From Vampirovibrionales bacterium (GTDB lineage Bacteria > Cyanobacteriota > Vampirovibrionia > Vampirovibrionales > JAGQHJ01): a stretch of DNA of 12,529 nt. Shown piece by piece: positions 5,335-12,030 of this stretch. The notes below the pieces were generated by a model. The model ran no database searches. It was not told the origin of the DNA and saw only the letters and a list, made by a program, of their open reading frames with translations. Within the stretch, counting starts at the first letter, position 1. Each line of letters opens with the position of its first letter. The stretch covers positions 1 through 12,529 of the forward strand of contig JANWKX010000144.1 of assembly GCA_025451145.1 (NCBI GenBank), read 5' to 3'. The translations under genes and the position numbers were made by a program.

Positions 5335-5638
5335 TCAGCAATCCCAGGCAGCAAGACTTTATGAGTTGATTCTTCGTCCCCGAGTGACGGAAAAGGCCAC
5401 TCTTTTGGCGAACTCTGCTCAACAGTATACCTTTGATGTCAATCCTGATGCCAACAAGATCGAGCTTGCCAAGGCATTTGAATTGCTTTACCCTGGTCGG
5501 AAAGTCATCAACGTCCGTACGACCAAAATTTACCCTCGAGAAAAACGTGTGGGTCGTAAGACCGGTCATACCCCTGTTGGGAAAAAGGCCACTTTCACCA
5601 TCCAAGGTGAGCCCATCGAACTGTTTACAGGAGCTTAG
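5327..5638 (+). CDS. rplW: 50S ribosomal protein L23
   Basis: L23 sits at the tunnel exit and is the docking site for trigger factor and SRP. It has 103 aa, a usual length. The family core is visible as LILRPRVTEKATLL near residue 14, FDVNPDANKIELAKAFE, and VINVRTTKIYPREKRVGRKTG. The ATG at 5327 is chosen because it starts the family alignment and has AAAGG 10 bases upstream; extending the frame upstream would only read out-of-frame rplD codons. It overlaps rplD by 8 bases and precedes rplB by 5. Confidence 0.96.
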   Translation: MSNQQSQAARLYELILRPRVTEKATLLANSAQQYTFDVNPDANKIELAKAFELLYPGRKVINVRTTKIYPREKRVGRKTGHTPVGKKATFTIQGEPIELFTGA

Positions 5639-5643
5639 TCACT

Positions 5644-6474
5644 ATGGGTATTAAAATTCTTAAACCAACATCACCTGGCCAACGAGGCATGTCAAAACCC
5701 GATTTTGAGGAATTGACCACCTCTGAGCCTTACGCCCCATTGCTTGAGAAATTGGTCAATCGTTCAGGCCGCAACAATTACGGGCGGATCACCTGTCGTC
5801 ACAAGGGTGGTCGTCATAAACGAGCTTACCGCATTATCGATTTCAAGCGGAATAAGCTTGGGGTTCCTGGGATTGTGGAAACCGTTGAATATGATCCCAA
5901 CCGGAACGCACATATCTCTTTGATTCGGTACGCCGATGGTGAACGACGTTACATCCTGCGACCCCACGATCTTAAGGTTGGGCAAACCGTTATGGCGGGT
6001 CCTGAGTCTGAAATCAGTACCGGTAACGCCTTGCCTCTGAAAAACATTCCTTTGGGGTCTGTTGTTCATAATATTGAACTGATCCCTGGCAAGGGCGGGA
6101 AAATCGTTCGTAGTGCCGGCTGCGGTGCTCAGTTGGTGGCCAAGGAAAATGGCTACGCAACCTTGAAGCTCCCCAGTAGTGAGATGCGGATGGTCTCTGA
6201 GCGTTGTTATGCCACCCTCGGGGCTCTCGGCAATGCAGAACATAAAAACCTGAAACTTGGAAAAGCTGGACGTAAGCGCCATATGGGGATTCGTCCCACC
6301 GTTCGTGGTAGCGTTATGAACCCAGTGGATCACCCACACGGTGGTGGCGAAGGCCGTGCGCCGATTGGCCGACCAAGCCCTGTTACGCCATGGGGCAAGC
6401 CAACGTTGGGTTATAAAACCAGAAAGCGTAAAAAGCTTTCTAGCAAGTATATTGTTAGACGGCGGACACAGTAG
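5644..6474 (+). CDS. rplB: 50S ribosomal protein L2
   Basis: L2, one of the most conserved large-subunit proteins, is needed for subunit joining and peptidyl-transferase function. It has 276 aa, standard length. The RNA-binding OB-fold segment GRITCRHKGGRHKRAYRIID (47-66) and the C-terminal MNPVDHPHGGGEG (225-237), which contains the functionally critical His, are intact, followed by a basic tail ending KYIVRRRTQ. AGGAG inside the end of rplW serves as ribosome binding site. It lies in the conserved L23-L2-S19 order. Confidence 0.98.
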   Translation: MGIKILKPTSPGQRGMSKPDFEELTTSEPYAPLLEKLVNRSGRNNYGRITCRHKGGRHKRAYRIIDFKRNKLGVPGIVETVEYDPNRNAHISLIRYADGERRYILRPHDLKVGQTVMAGPESEISTGNALPLKNIPLGSVVHNIELIPGKGGKIVRSAGCGAQLVAKENGYATLKLPSSEMRMVSERCYATLGALGNAEHKNLKLGKAGRKRHMGIRPTVRGSVMNPVDHPHGGGEGRAPIGRPSPVTPWGKPTLGYKTRKRKKLSSKYIVRRRTQ

Positions 6475-6486
6475 GGAAGATAGCAT

Positions 6487-6768
6487 ATGCCACGCTCTTT
6501 AAAAAAAGGTCCTTTTGTAGACGACCATCTCCAAAAGAAAATCGATGAGATGAACGCCAAGGGCGATAAAAAGCTCATTAAAACCTGGTCTCGTCGTTCA
6601 ATGATTATTCCGGATATGATTGGTCACACTTTTGCCGTCCATAACGGTAACAAGCATGTTCCTGTTTATGTGACAGAGCAGATGATTGGTCATAAGCTTG
6701 GGGAATTTGCGCCCACCCGCTTCTTTAGAGGGCACGCAGGTTCTGATAAGAAAGCGAAGAAGAGGTAA
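6487..6768 (+). CDS. rpsS: 30S ribosomal protein S19
   Basis: S19 is in the head of the small subunit and forms bridges with S13 near the A site. It has 93 aa, a usual length. Signature stretches are PRSLKKGPFVD at the N-terminus, TWSRRSMIIPDMIGHTFAVHNG (about 49-70), HVPVYVTEQMIGHKLGEF and TRFFRGH. The C-terminal SDKKAKKR is basic, as expected. The ATG follows GGGAAGATAGCAT. Twelve bases separate it from rplB and six from rplV. Confidence 0.97.
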   Translation: MPRSLKKGPFVDDHLQKKIDEMNAKGDKKLIKTWSRRSMIIPDMIGHTFAVHNGNKHVPVYVTEQMIGHKLGEFAPTRFFRGHAGSDKKAKKR

Positions 6769-6774
6769 GACCCG

Positions 6775-7128
6775 ATGGAAGCTATTGCACGTTCCAAACA
6801 AAGATTCATTCAAATGTCTCACCGTAAGCTTCGGAGAGTTGCGAATGCTGTACGCGGGAAGGGTGTTGTTGAAGCCTATCAACTCCTTCGGTTTATGCCT
6901 TATTTCGCTTCCGATGTGATTCTGAAAAACCTGAAAGCTGCTGTCAGCAATGCAGGTCAAAAATACGGTGATCTGGGTTCACCGGAAGGTTTGGTAATTA
7001 GTTATATCGGGGTTGATGAAGGCCCAGCATACAAACGTTTTCGTCCCCGGGCTCAAGGGCGGATCTACAAAATTGAAAAACCGACCGCCCATCTTACCAT
7101 TGAAGTCAAGATAAAAGAGGAGCGATAA
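6775..7128 (+). CDS. rplV: 50S ribosomal protein L22
   Basis: L22 contributes, with L4, to the narrow part of the exit tunnel and is a site of macrolide-resistance changes. It has 117 aa, typical. The family is recognised by RKLRRVANAVRGKGVVEAYQLL, LKNLKAAVSNAGQKYG and the tunnel hairpin region GPAYKRFRPRAQGRIYKIEKP, ending with the strand HLTIEVK. The ATG uses an AGAGG site within the end of rpsS. It is separated from rpsC by a single base. Confidence 0.97.
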   Translation: MEAIARSKQRFIQMSHRKLRRVANAVRGKGVVEAYQLLRFMPYFASDVILKNLKAAVSNAGQKYGDLGSPEGLVISYIGVDEGPAYKRFRPRAQGRIYKIEKPTAHLTIEVKIKEER

Positions 7129-7129
7129 C

Positions 7130-7957
7130 GTGGGACAGAAGGTTCATCCAAAGGGCGTTCGTCTGGGGATTATCCATGACTGGGATAGCAAGTGGATTGC
7201 ACCCAAGAAAAACTACGCTCAAAACGTTAAAGAAGATTATGAAATCCGTACTTTCCTGAAAAAGCGCCTCAAAAATGCCTTTATCAGCCGGATTGAGATT
7301 GATCGCAAAGCTTCCAAATTGATTATCAGAATCATCACTGGTCGCCCAGGGATGATTGTCGGTCGTGGCGGTCAAGGCTTGGATCAGCTCAGAAAAGATC
7401 TCTCTGCATTAACTCACCGTAAAGATATCCAACTGGATGTTATGGAAGTGGCTCGGGTTGATGTGGATTCCCAATTGGTGGCTGAAGCCATTGCGTTTCA
7501 GTTAGAAAAGCGTGTGGCTTTTCGTCGAGCGATGAAACAAGCCATGCAACGGACCTTAAGAGGCGGCGCCAAGGGAATCAAAGTTATGGTTTCCGGTCGT
7601 TTGGGCGGTGCTGAAATTGCTCGTACCGAGTGGGCTAAGGATGGCCGTATCCCGCTTCATACCTTTAGAGCCGACATTGATTATGGTTATGCTCAAGCCT
7701 TTACCCTCTTTGGAATTATTGGCGTCAAAGTTTGGATTTTCAAAGGTGAAGTCTTGCCGGGTGAAGCCGCTGAATCCAATGTTAAAGCGAAAGCCCGTGG
7801 CGGGGAAGAAAGAGCCCCCCATGCGGGTGGCCCCGGTGGACGTCGTGGTGGCCCTGACGCTGGACGTCGTGGCAAACGCACTCGCGGCGGCGGTGGCGGA
7901 AGACAACATGCTGAAGCCCCGGCACAAAGTACTGAACAAACCCCTGCTGAGGAATAA
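7130..7957 (+). CDS. rpsC: 30S ribosomal protein S3 with Arg/Gly-rich C-terminal extension
   Basis: S3 forms part of the mRNA entry tunnel and its helicase. The GTG start is supported by GAGGAG a few bases upstream and by the canonical GQKVHPKGVRLGI N-terminus. The KH domain has GRPGMIVGRGGQGLDQLR (71-88), and the C-terminal S3 domain has RTLRGGAKGIKVMVSGRLGG (141-160) and WIFKGEVLP, ending near residue 210. Family members usually end around 210-240 aa; this one has 275. The last 65 residues are low-complexity and probably disordered: GGPGGRRG and GPDAGRRG form an 8-residue tandem repeat, followed by RTRGGGGGR and a Gln/Glu/Pro-rich end. The tail may bind rRNA or mRNA. L22 ends one base upstream and rplP begins 5 bases downstream. 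Confidence 0.97.
   Translation: MGQKVHPKGVRLGIIHDWDSKWIAPKKNYAQNVKEDYEIRTFLKKRLKNAFISRIEIDRKASKLIIRIITGRPGMIVGRGGQGLDQLRKDLSALTHRKDIQLDVMEVARVDVDSQLVAEAIAFQLEKRVAFRRAMKQAMQRTLRGGAKGIKVMVSGRLGGAEIARTEWAKDGRIPLHTFRADIDYGYAQAFTLFGIIGVKVWIFKGEVLPGEAAESNVKAKARGGEERAPHAGGPGGRRGGPDAGRRGKRTRGGGGGRQHAEAPAQSTEQTPAEE
7837..7872 (+). repeat. Short direct repeat inside the rpsC tail
   Basis: TGGACGTCGTGG occurs at 7837-7848 and again at 7861-7872, 24 bases or eight codons apart. It encodes the repeated G-R-R-G element of the S3 tail. The near-identical DNA suggests local duplication rather than only convergent amino-acid composition. Confidence 0.55.
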
Positions 7958-7962
7958 GCACT

Positions 7963-8394
7963 ATGTTAATGCCTAAAAGAACCAAATACCGCAAGGATAT
8001 GCGTGGAAACATGAAAGGCACTGAAACCAGAGGTGTGAGCTTAGAGTTTGGCACCATCGGTTTACAGTCCTTGGAGCCAGCCTGGATCACTAGCCGCCAG
8101 ATTGAAGCCGCTCGACGGGCGATGACTCGGAGTATTAAACGGGGTGGTAAAATCTGGATTCGGATTTTCCCGGCGAAACCAGTGACCCAAAAGCCTGCTG
8201 AAACCCGGATGGGATCTGGCAAAGGTAACCCTGAGTATTGGGTTTCTGTTGTTAAGCCAGGTCGCATTATGTTTGAGATGACCGGCGTCACAAAAGAAGT
8301 AGGCGTTAAAGCAATGGAGTTGGCAGCGCAAAAGCTTCCGATTCGGACGCGTATTGTTTGCTCCCCCAATCTTTCTGGAGAATCGCAGCCATGA
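7963..8394 (+). CDS. rplP: 50S ribosomal protein L16
   Basis: L16 organises the A-site region of the large subunit and is assembled late. It has 143 aa, usual. MLMPKRTKYRKDMRGNMKG is the canonical N-terminus, followed by LEPAWITSRQIEAARRAMTR, GGKIWIRIFP and TRMGSGKG (81-88), the conserved Arg81-containing turn. AGGA lies 9 bases before the ATG at 7963; a second in-frame ATG two codons on is possible but less well spaced. The stop overlaps the start of rpmC in an ATGA arrangement. Confidence 0.97.
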   Translation: MLMPKRTKYRKDMRGNMKGTETRGVSLEFGTIGLQSLEPAWITSRQIEAARRAMTRSIKRGGKIWIRIFPAKPVTQKPAETRMGSGKGNPEYWVSVVKPGRIMFEMTGVTKEVGVKAMELAAQKLPIRTRIVCSPNLSGESQP

Positions 8395-8609
8395 TGAAAC
8401 TATCTGAAATGAAAGAGCTGACAACGGATGAACTTCGTGCAAAAATAGAATCCCTTCACAAGGAGCTGTATGAAGCCCGTTTTCAAATGGCCACCCACCA
8501 GTTGCAAGATACGGCCGTTTTTAGAAGAGTCCGGCATCAAATCGCTCAACTGAATACGGTGTTGAGTCAGAAATTAACCCAATCCCAAGGAGATAAAGCG
8601 CATGCCTAG
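8391..8609 (+). CDS. rpmC: 50S ribosomal protein L29
   Basis: L29 is a small helical protein near the tunnel exit, next to L23. Its 72 aa are within the normal range. LSEMKELTTDELRAKI and LHKELYEARFQMATHQLQDTA are diagnostic, as is the helix VRHQIAQLNTVLSQKL. Two adjacent ATG codons exist (8391 and 8394); the first is preferred because TGGAG ends 10 bases before it and gives the ATGA overlap with rplP. The final eight bases overlap rpsQ (ATGCCTAG). Confidence 0.95.
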   Translation: MMKLSEMKELTTDELRAKIESLHKELYEARFQMATHQLQDTAVFRRVRHQIAQLNTVLSQKLTQSQGDKAHA

Positions 8610-8853
8610 AAAAGAACGTGTAGGAGTCGTGGTCTCCGATAAAATGGATAAAACCCGGGTGGTTCAAATTGTGGAACGTACCAGCCATCCCCGGTATCAT
8701 AAGGTCCATATTCAGACCATCAAATTCAAGGCCCATGATGCCGAGAATGCTTCAAAAATGGGTGATGTGGTCCGGATCATTGAAAGCCGTCCCTTTAGCA
8801 AAGAAAAATGCTGGGCTTTAAAAGAAATTATTAAACACGGCGAAGAGGTGTAG
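8602..8853 (+). CDS. rpsQ: 30S ribosomal protein S17
   Basis: S17 is a primary 16S-binding OB-fold protein of the small subunit body. It has 83 aa, standard. The fold is marked by RVGVVVSDKMDKTRVV (6-21), HPRYHKVHIQTIKFKAHD and GDVVRIIESRPFSKEKCWAL. The start codon lies inside the end of rpmC and AAGGAG precedes it. Only two bases separate its stop from rplN. No unusual feature is visible. Confidence 0.97.
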   Translation: MPRKERVGVVVSDKMDKTRVVQIVERTSHPRYHKVHIQTIKFKAHDAENASKMGDVVRIIESRPFSKEKCWALKEIIKHGEEV

Positions 8854-8855
8854 CC

Positions 8856-9218
8856 ATGATCCAGCAAGAGACACGTTTACAAGTTGCTGATAATACAGGT
8901 GCCCAGGAAGTCCAGTGCATTCGGGTCTTAAGAAAAGGTGATTTTGCCAACATTGGCGATGTGATTATTGGCGTTGTCAAAAAAGCCCAACCGAACGCAC
9001 CGGTTAAAAAGTCTGAAATTGTTCGTTGCGTTGTGGTTCGTACCAAATCCGGCTTACGTCGCACCGATGGTTCCACTATCCGCTTTGGCGATAACGCGGT
9101 TGTGATCATCAACAAAGATGGTAACCCTCGCGGAACCCGTGTATTTGGCCCCGTCGCAAGAGAGCTGCGTGAACGAAACTTTATGAAGATCGTTTCGCTG
9201 GCCCCGGAAGTGATTTAA
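8856..9218 (+). CDS. rplN: 50S ribosomal protein L14
   Basis: L14 is at the subunit interface, forms an intersubunit bridge and is the docking site of the silencing factor RsfS. It has 120 aa, close to the invariant 122 of the family. MIQQETRLQVADNTGAQEV is canonical, with the KKSEIVRCVVVRTK strand, the GSTIRFGDNAVVIIN core and RGTRVFGPVARELRE at the end. GAAGAGG inside the end of rpsQ serves as ribosome binding site. rplX follows after 13 bases. Confidence 0.97.
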   Translation: MIQQETRLQVADNTGAQEVQCIRVLRKGDFANIGDVIIGVVKKAQPNAPVKKSEIVRCVVVRTKSGLRRTDGSTIRFGDNAVVIINKDGNPRGTRVFGPVARELRERNFMKIVSLAPEVI

Positions 9219-9231
9219 AGGAGTCCCCGTC

Positions 9232-9600
9232 ATGTTACAGATGAGACGTTCAAGAAAAAAAGCCCAACACGAGCCCTATGCGCTTCATGTCAAAACCGGG
9301 GATACCGTTTTGGTTCTTTCTGGTAAAGACAAAGGTAAGACCGGCGTTATTCAGCGGGTCTTTATGGACCGTAGCAAGGTTCTGGTAGAAGGCCTCAATA
9401 AAATTAAAAAGGCGACTCGCCCCAATCCGATGGTAGGGGAACGAGGCGGCATTGTTGAAATGTCTGCGCCTTTGGCTGCCGCTAAAGTAATGCTCTACTG
9501 CTTACAGTGCAGTAAACCAACCCGTATCCATTACGAGACCCTGTCCAGTGGATCCAAAACCCGGGTTTGTAAGCACTGTAATGCCCAGTTCGATGCGTAG
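9232..9600 (+). CDS. rplX: 50S ribosomal protein L24, zinc-ribbon form
   Basis: L24 initiates assembly of the large subunit. It has 122 aa, slightly longer than the E. coli protein (about 104). The KOW domain is clear (about 19-50: VKTGDTVLVLSGKDKGKTGVI), followed by VEGLNKIKKATRPN. The C-terminal part carries C90-x2-C93 and C113-x2-C116, a zinc-ribbon arrangement found in L24 of several phyla and absent from E. coli. AGGAG 8 bases upstream supports the ATG at 9232; a second in-frame ATG at 9241 is a weaker option. Confidence 0.96.
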   Translation: MLQMRRSRKKAQHEPYALHVKTGDTVLVLSGKDKGKTGVIQRVFMDRSKVLVEGLNKIKKATRPNPMVGERGGIVEMSAPLAAAKVMLYCLQCSKPTRIHYETLSSGSKTRVCKHCNAQFDA

Positions 9601-9628
9601 AAAGAATGGAACACACAGGTAAATGCCG

Positions 9629-10207
9629 ATGAAAAAGACGTTAAAAGAGACTTTTGAAGAAACGATGGTTCCGGCCATCATGAAGGAGTTGAACCTGGAA
9701 AATATCTACCAGGTACCCAAGCTGGCGAAGATTGTGATTAATATCGGGCTAGGGGAATCCACCCAAAACTCCAAGTCTTTGGAAGCCGGCTTAAGGGATT
9801 TGGAACTGATTACAGGTCAAAAGCCCATTGTAACGCGTGCCAAAAAATCCATTGCGACCTTTAAAGTGCGTCAAGGCATGCCAATTGGTGCGATGGTGAC
9901 CCTTCGCGGCCAACGGATGTATGATTTTATCGCCAAACTGAATGGCATTGTCTTCCCTCGGATTCGGGATTTCCGTGGCCTGAATGACAAAGCGTTCGAT
10001 GGCCGTGGTAACTACAATATCGGCCTTCGTGAACAACTGGTTTTCCCGGAAATTGAGTATGATAAAATCGACAAGGTCCGTGGGATGAATATTACCGTTG
10101 TGACGACGGCAACCAGCGATATGGAAGCCCAGGTACTGCTTAAGACGTTGGGATTTCCCTTTCGCAAAAAGGCTGCCTCCAGCGGCTCTAAACAAGAAGT
10201 GGCATAA
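9629..10207 (+). CDS. rplE: 50S ribosomal protein L5
   Basis: L5 binds 5S rRNA and contacts P-site tRNA. It is 192 aa from this start, against about 179 for E. coli; the excess is a short C-terminal tail (RKKAASSGSKQEVA). Core motifs are KIVINIGLGE, ELITGQKPIVTRAKKSIA, FKVRQGMPIGAMVTLRG, FPRIRDFRGL and GLREQLVFPEIEYDK. An in-frame ATG also exists at 9623; I prefer 9629 because the only Shine-Dalgarno-like AGG (9617-9619) is 9 bases from it but 3 from 9623. The choice is uncertain and does not affect the product. Confidence 0.96.
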   Translation: MKKTLKETFEETMVPAIMKELNLENIYQVPKLAKIVINIGLGESTQNSKSLEAGLRDLELITGQKPIVTRAKKSIATFKVRQGMPIGAMVTLRGQRMYDFIAKLNGIVFPRIRDFRGLNDKAFDGRGNYNIGLREQLVFPEIEYDKIDKVRGMNITVVTTATSDMEAQVLLKTLGFPFRKKAASSGSKQEVA

Positions 10208-10228
10208 GTATTAACGAGGAGATTACCC

Positions 10229-10435
10229 TTGGCCAAAACATCCAGTGTCGTTAAAGAAGGAAAGCGCCGTGAACTCGCTTCTCGGGGGAAGTTCCCAACA
10301 GTGAAACTGCATAACCGATGCAGCATCTGTGGACGTCCCAAAGGTTTTTACCGTCTGTTCGGTTTGTGCCGACTTCATCTTCGGGAATTTGCCCATCAAG
10401 GGAAATTGCCTGGTGTTTCTAAGGCCAGTTGGTAG
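10229..10435 (+). CDS. rpsN: 30S ribosomal protein S14, zinc-type with CCCH ligands
   Basis: S14 is in the head of the small subunit and is assembled late. At 68 aa this is the short, zinc-binding class, not the longer zinc-free class. Its C-terminus GKLPGVSKASW is diagnostic. Metal ligands would be C31-x2-C34 and C47-x2-H50; most zinc-type S14 proteins end in a fourth Cys, so the His is a variant. The start is TTG, supported by GAGGAG just upstream and by the downstream MAKTSS reading. Cyanobacterial spc clusters generally lack rpsN at this place, whereas most other bacteria have it between L5 and S8, as here. Confidence 0.95.
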   Translation: MAKTSSVVKEGKRRELASRGKFPTVKLHNRCSICGRPKGFYRLFGLCRLHLREFAHQGKLPGVSKASW

Positions 10436-10477
10436 CTTTACGATCCAAAACGCGAAATAGAAGGAATTTAGTCAACT

Positions 10478-10879
10478 ATGAATACTGATCCCATAGCAGA
10501 TCTCTTAACCCGAATCCGAAATGCCGCATCCGCCGGGCATAAGTACGTTGAGTTGCCTTCCTCCAAGGCTAAAGTGGCTATCGTCAAAGTTCTGATGCAA
10601 GAAGGCTATATCAAAAATTACGAGCTTAAGGATGATCCGCAAGGGCGTTTTCAGTTGGTGCGAGTCGCTTTGAAATATGATGAAAATGGCTATCCTGTCA
10701 TTCGTCGTATTCAACGGGTCAGTAAACCTGGTCTTCGCAAATATTTCAATGTGGATAACCTGCCTCGCATCTTGAATGGTGCAGGGGTTGCCATTGTCAG
10801 CACCAACAAAGGCGTCATTACGGACCGGGTTGCCCGCCGTGAGCGTGTTGGTGGTGAAGTGCTTTGCACGGTGGAGTAA
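10478..10879 (+). CDS. rpsH: 30S ribosomal protein S8
   Basis: S8 is a primary 16S-binding protein of the platform; in E. coli it represses the spc operon. It has 133 aa, usual. DPIADLLTRIRNA (4-16), ELPSSKAKVAIVKVL and IRRIQRVSKPGLRKY are conserved. So is the C-terminal GVAIVSTNKGVITDR with the RNA-contacting STNKG loop. It ends GGEVLCTVE, which is standard. AAGGAA lies ahead of the ATG. I did not identify a copy of the S8-binding helix in the rplX-rplE gap, where E. coli has its operator. Confidence 0.97.
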   Translation: MNTDPIADLLTRIRNAASAGHKYVELPSSKAKVAIVKVLMQEGYIKNYELKDDPQGRFQLVRVALKYDENGYPVIRRIQRVSKPGLRKYFNVDNLPRILNGAGVAIVSTNKGVITDRVARRERVGGEVLCTVE

Positions 10880-10910
10880 GTTTTAGTAGCAGAATAACAG
10901 GTGTAAAACA

Positions 10911-11450
10911 ATGTCTAGGATTGGTAAAGCCCCCATTGAAGTTCCTTCAAAAGTCGATGTGACCATTGATGGTAATACCATCACAATAAAAGGTCCTTTA
11001 GGGCAAATGACCCGGACCCTTCGTCCCGAAGTCGAAGTGATTCGGGAAGGAAACCTTCTGTTGGTCCAGCGCAAATCCGAAGATAGAATCTCTAGAGCCC
11101 TGCATGGCCTTAGCCGCACCTTGGTGGCCAACATGGTTCAAGGGGTTGATAAAGGATTTTCAAAGAACCTTGAAATGGTTGGGGTTGGTTACAGGGCCCA
11201 GGTGCAAGGCAAAAAGTTGGTAATGCAGCTTGGCTTTAGTCACCCCATTGAAGTTGACCCGCCAGCGGGTATTGAAATCAGCGTTGAGGCCAATACTAAA
11301 ATCACGGTCAAAGGTTATGACAAGCAGCTTGTTGGCGATGTGGCTGCCGATATCAGAAGTTACCGTCCACCTGAGCCTTACAAAGGCAAAGGGGTTCGTT
11401 ACGCCGGAGAGTATGTCCGTCGTAAAGCTGGTAAATCTGGTAAGAAATAG
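10911..11450 (+). CDS. rplF: 50S ribosomal protein L6
   Basis: L6 lies near the sarcin-ricin loop and factor-binding site. It has 179 aa, usual, made of two related domains. MSRIGKAPIEVPSKV begins the protein. HGLSRTLVANMVQGVDKGFSK joins the domains, and the second carries GVGYRAQVQGKKLVMQLGFSHP. The signature PPEPYKGKGVRYAGEYVRRK ends it. A weak AGGTG site precedes the ATG by about 8 bases. It follows rpsH by 31 bases. Confidence 0.97.
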   Translation: MSRIGKAPIEVPSKVDVTIDGNTITIKGPLGQMTRTLRPEVEVIREGNLLLVQRKSEDRISRALHGLSRTLVANMVQGVDKGFSKNLEMVGVGYRAQVQGKKLVMQLGFSHPIEVDPPAGIEISVEANTKITVKGYDKQLVGDVAADIRSYRPPEPYKGKGVRYAGEYVRRKAGKSGKK

Positions 11451-11485
11451 GTCCTAAAAGCGAATAAGAGGTTCATACAGAAGCC

Positions 11486-11854
11486 ATGATTACGAAACCC
11501 AACCGAAAGGAAGCGACCCGCAAACGTCATTATCGACTCAGAAGACGTTTGTTTGGTTCCGATGAACGTCCCAGATTGGTGGTTTACCGTAGCGTTAAAC
11601 ATATTTACGCGCAGATTATCAGCGATGCCCAATCTAAAACCTTGGTTGCAGCCAGCTCCATTGATACTGCCCTAAAAGAGCGCTTGGGCCACGGCGGCAA
11701 TATTGATGCTGCCAAAGCCGTTGGTGAACTGATCTCTAAGCGTGCCAAGGAAAAAGGCATTGATAAAGTTGTTTTTGATCGAGGTGGTTACTTGTATCAC
11801 GGTCGTGTTGCAGCTTTGGCAGAGGCAGCTCGGGAAGCCGGATTACAATTCTAA
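11486..11854 (+). CDS. rplR: 50S ribosomal protein L18
   Basis: L18 binds 5S rRNA together with L5 and L25. It has 122 aa, typical. The basic N-terminus RKRHYRLRRRLFGSDERPRL, then VYRSVKHIYAQIISD and the C-terminal KVVFDRGGYLYHGRVAALAE, are canonical. The AGAGG ribosome binding site is rather far, about 14 bases from the ATG, so translation may rely partly on coupling. It is the last gene of the unit: a terminator follows 31 bases after the stop, and rpsE, which normally comes next, is absent. Confidence 0.97.
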   Translation: MITKPNRKEATRKRHYRLRRRLFGSDERPRLVVYRSVKHIYAQIISDAQSKTLVAASSIDTALKERLGHGGNIDAAKAVGELISKRAKEKGIDKVVFDRGGYLYHGRVAALAEAAREAGLQF

Positions 11855-11885
11855 ATTGACAGCGATCGATCTGGTAAAATCTTTT

Positions 11886-11914
11886 AAAGAGGTCCTTTAA
11901 CGGGCCTCTTTTTT
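11886..11914 (+). terminator. Strong intrinsic terminator ending the ribosomal-protein unit
   Basis: AAAGAGGTCC (11886-11895) pairs with GGGCCTCTTT (11902-11911) as a 10-bp stem with one G-U pair around a TTTAAC loop. The T run continues to 11914, so seven to eight T residues overlap the 3' arm and tail. It lies 31 bases after rplR and closes the seventeen-gene unit that begins with rplC. Confidence 0.85.
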
Positions 11915-11930
11915 GTTGCGTATAAAACGG

Positions 11931-11955
11931 CCCTCCTCCGCACTGAGGAGAAGGG
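11931..11955. repeat. Hairpin without T-tract after the terminator
   Basis: CTCCTC (11933-11938) and GAGGAG (11945-11950) form a perfect 6-bp stem over a 6-base loop. CCC/GGG pairing can extend it past a bulge of two A. No T run follows on either strand, so it is not a plain intrinsic terminator. It lies between the rplR terminator and the promoter of the next gene. Confidence 0.35.
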
Positions 11956-11977
11956 ATAGCGGTCGGGATCCGGCATG

Positions 11978-11986
11978 TGCTATAAT
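11978..11986 (+). promoter_or_regulatory. Extended -10 promoter of the acyltransferase gene
   Basis: TGCTATAAT is a perfect extended -10 element, with the consensus TATAAT at 11981-11986. At the expected -35 position (about 11958-11963) there is no good match, which fits an extended -10 promoter. The start would be near 11993, leaving about 38 bases before the ATG at 12031. Confidence 0.55.
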
Positions 11987-12030
11987 CAATATACCTACTT
12001 TATTTTTTATCACTGAAGATGAGGCCAGTG

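Noticed and set aside
7608..7976. A 122-codon open frame overlapping rpsC in another frame
   Set aside because: It is a shadow of rpsC caused by low stop frequency in its GC-rich tail, with no family resemblance.
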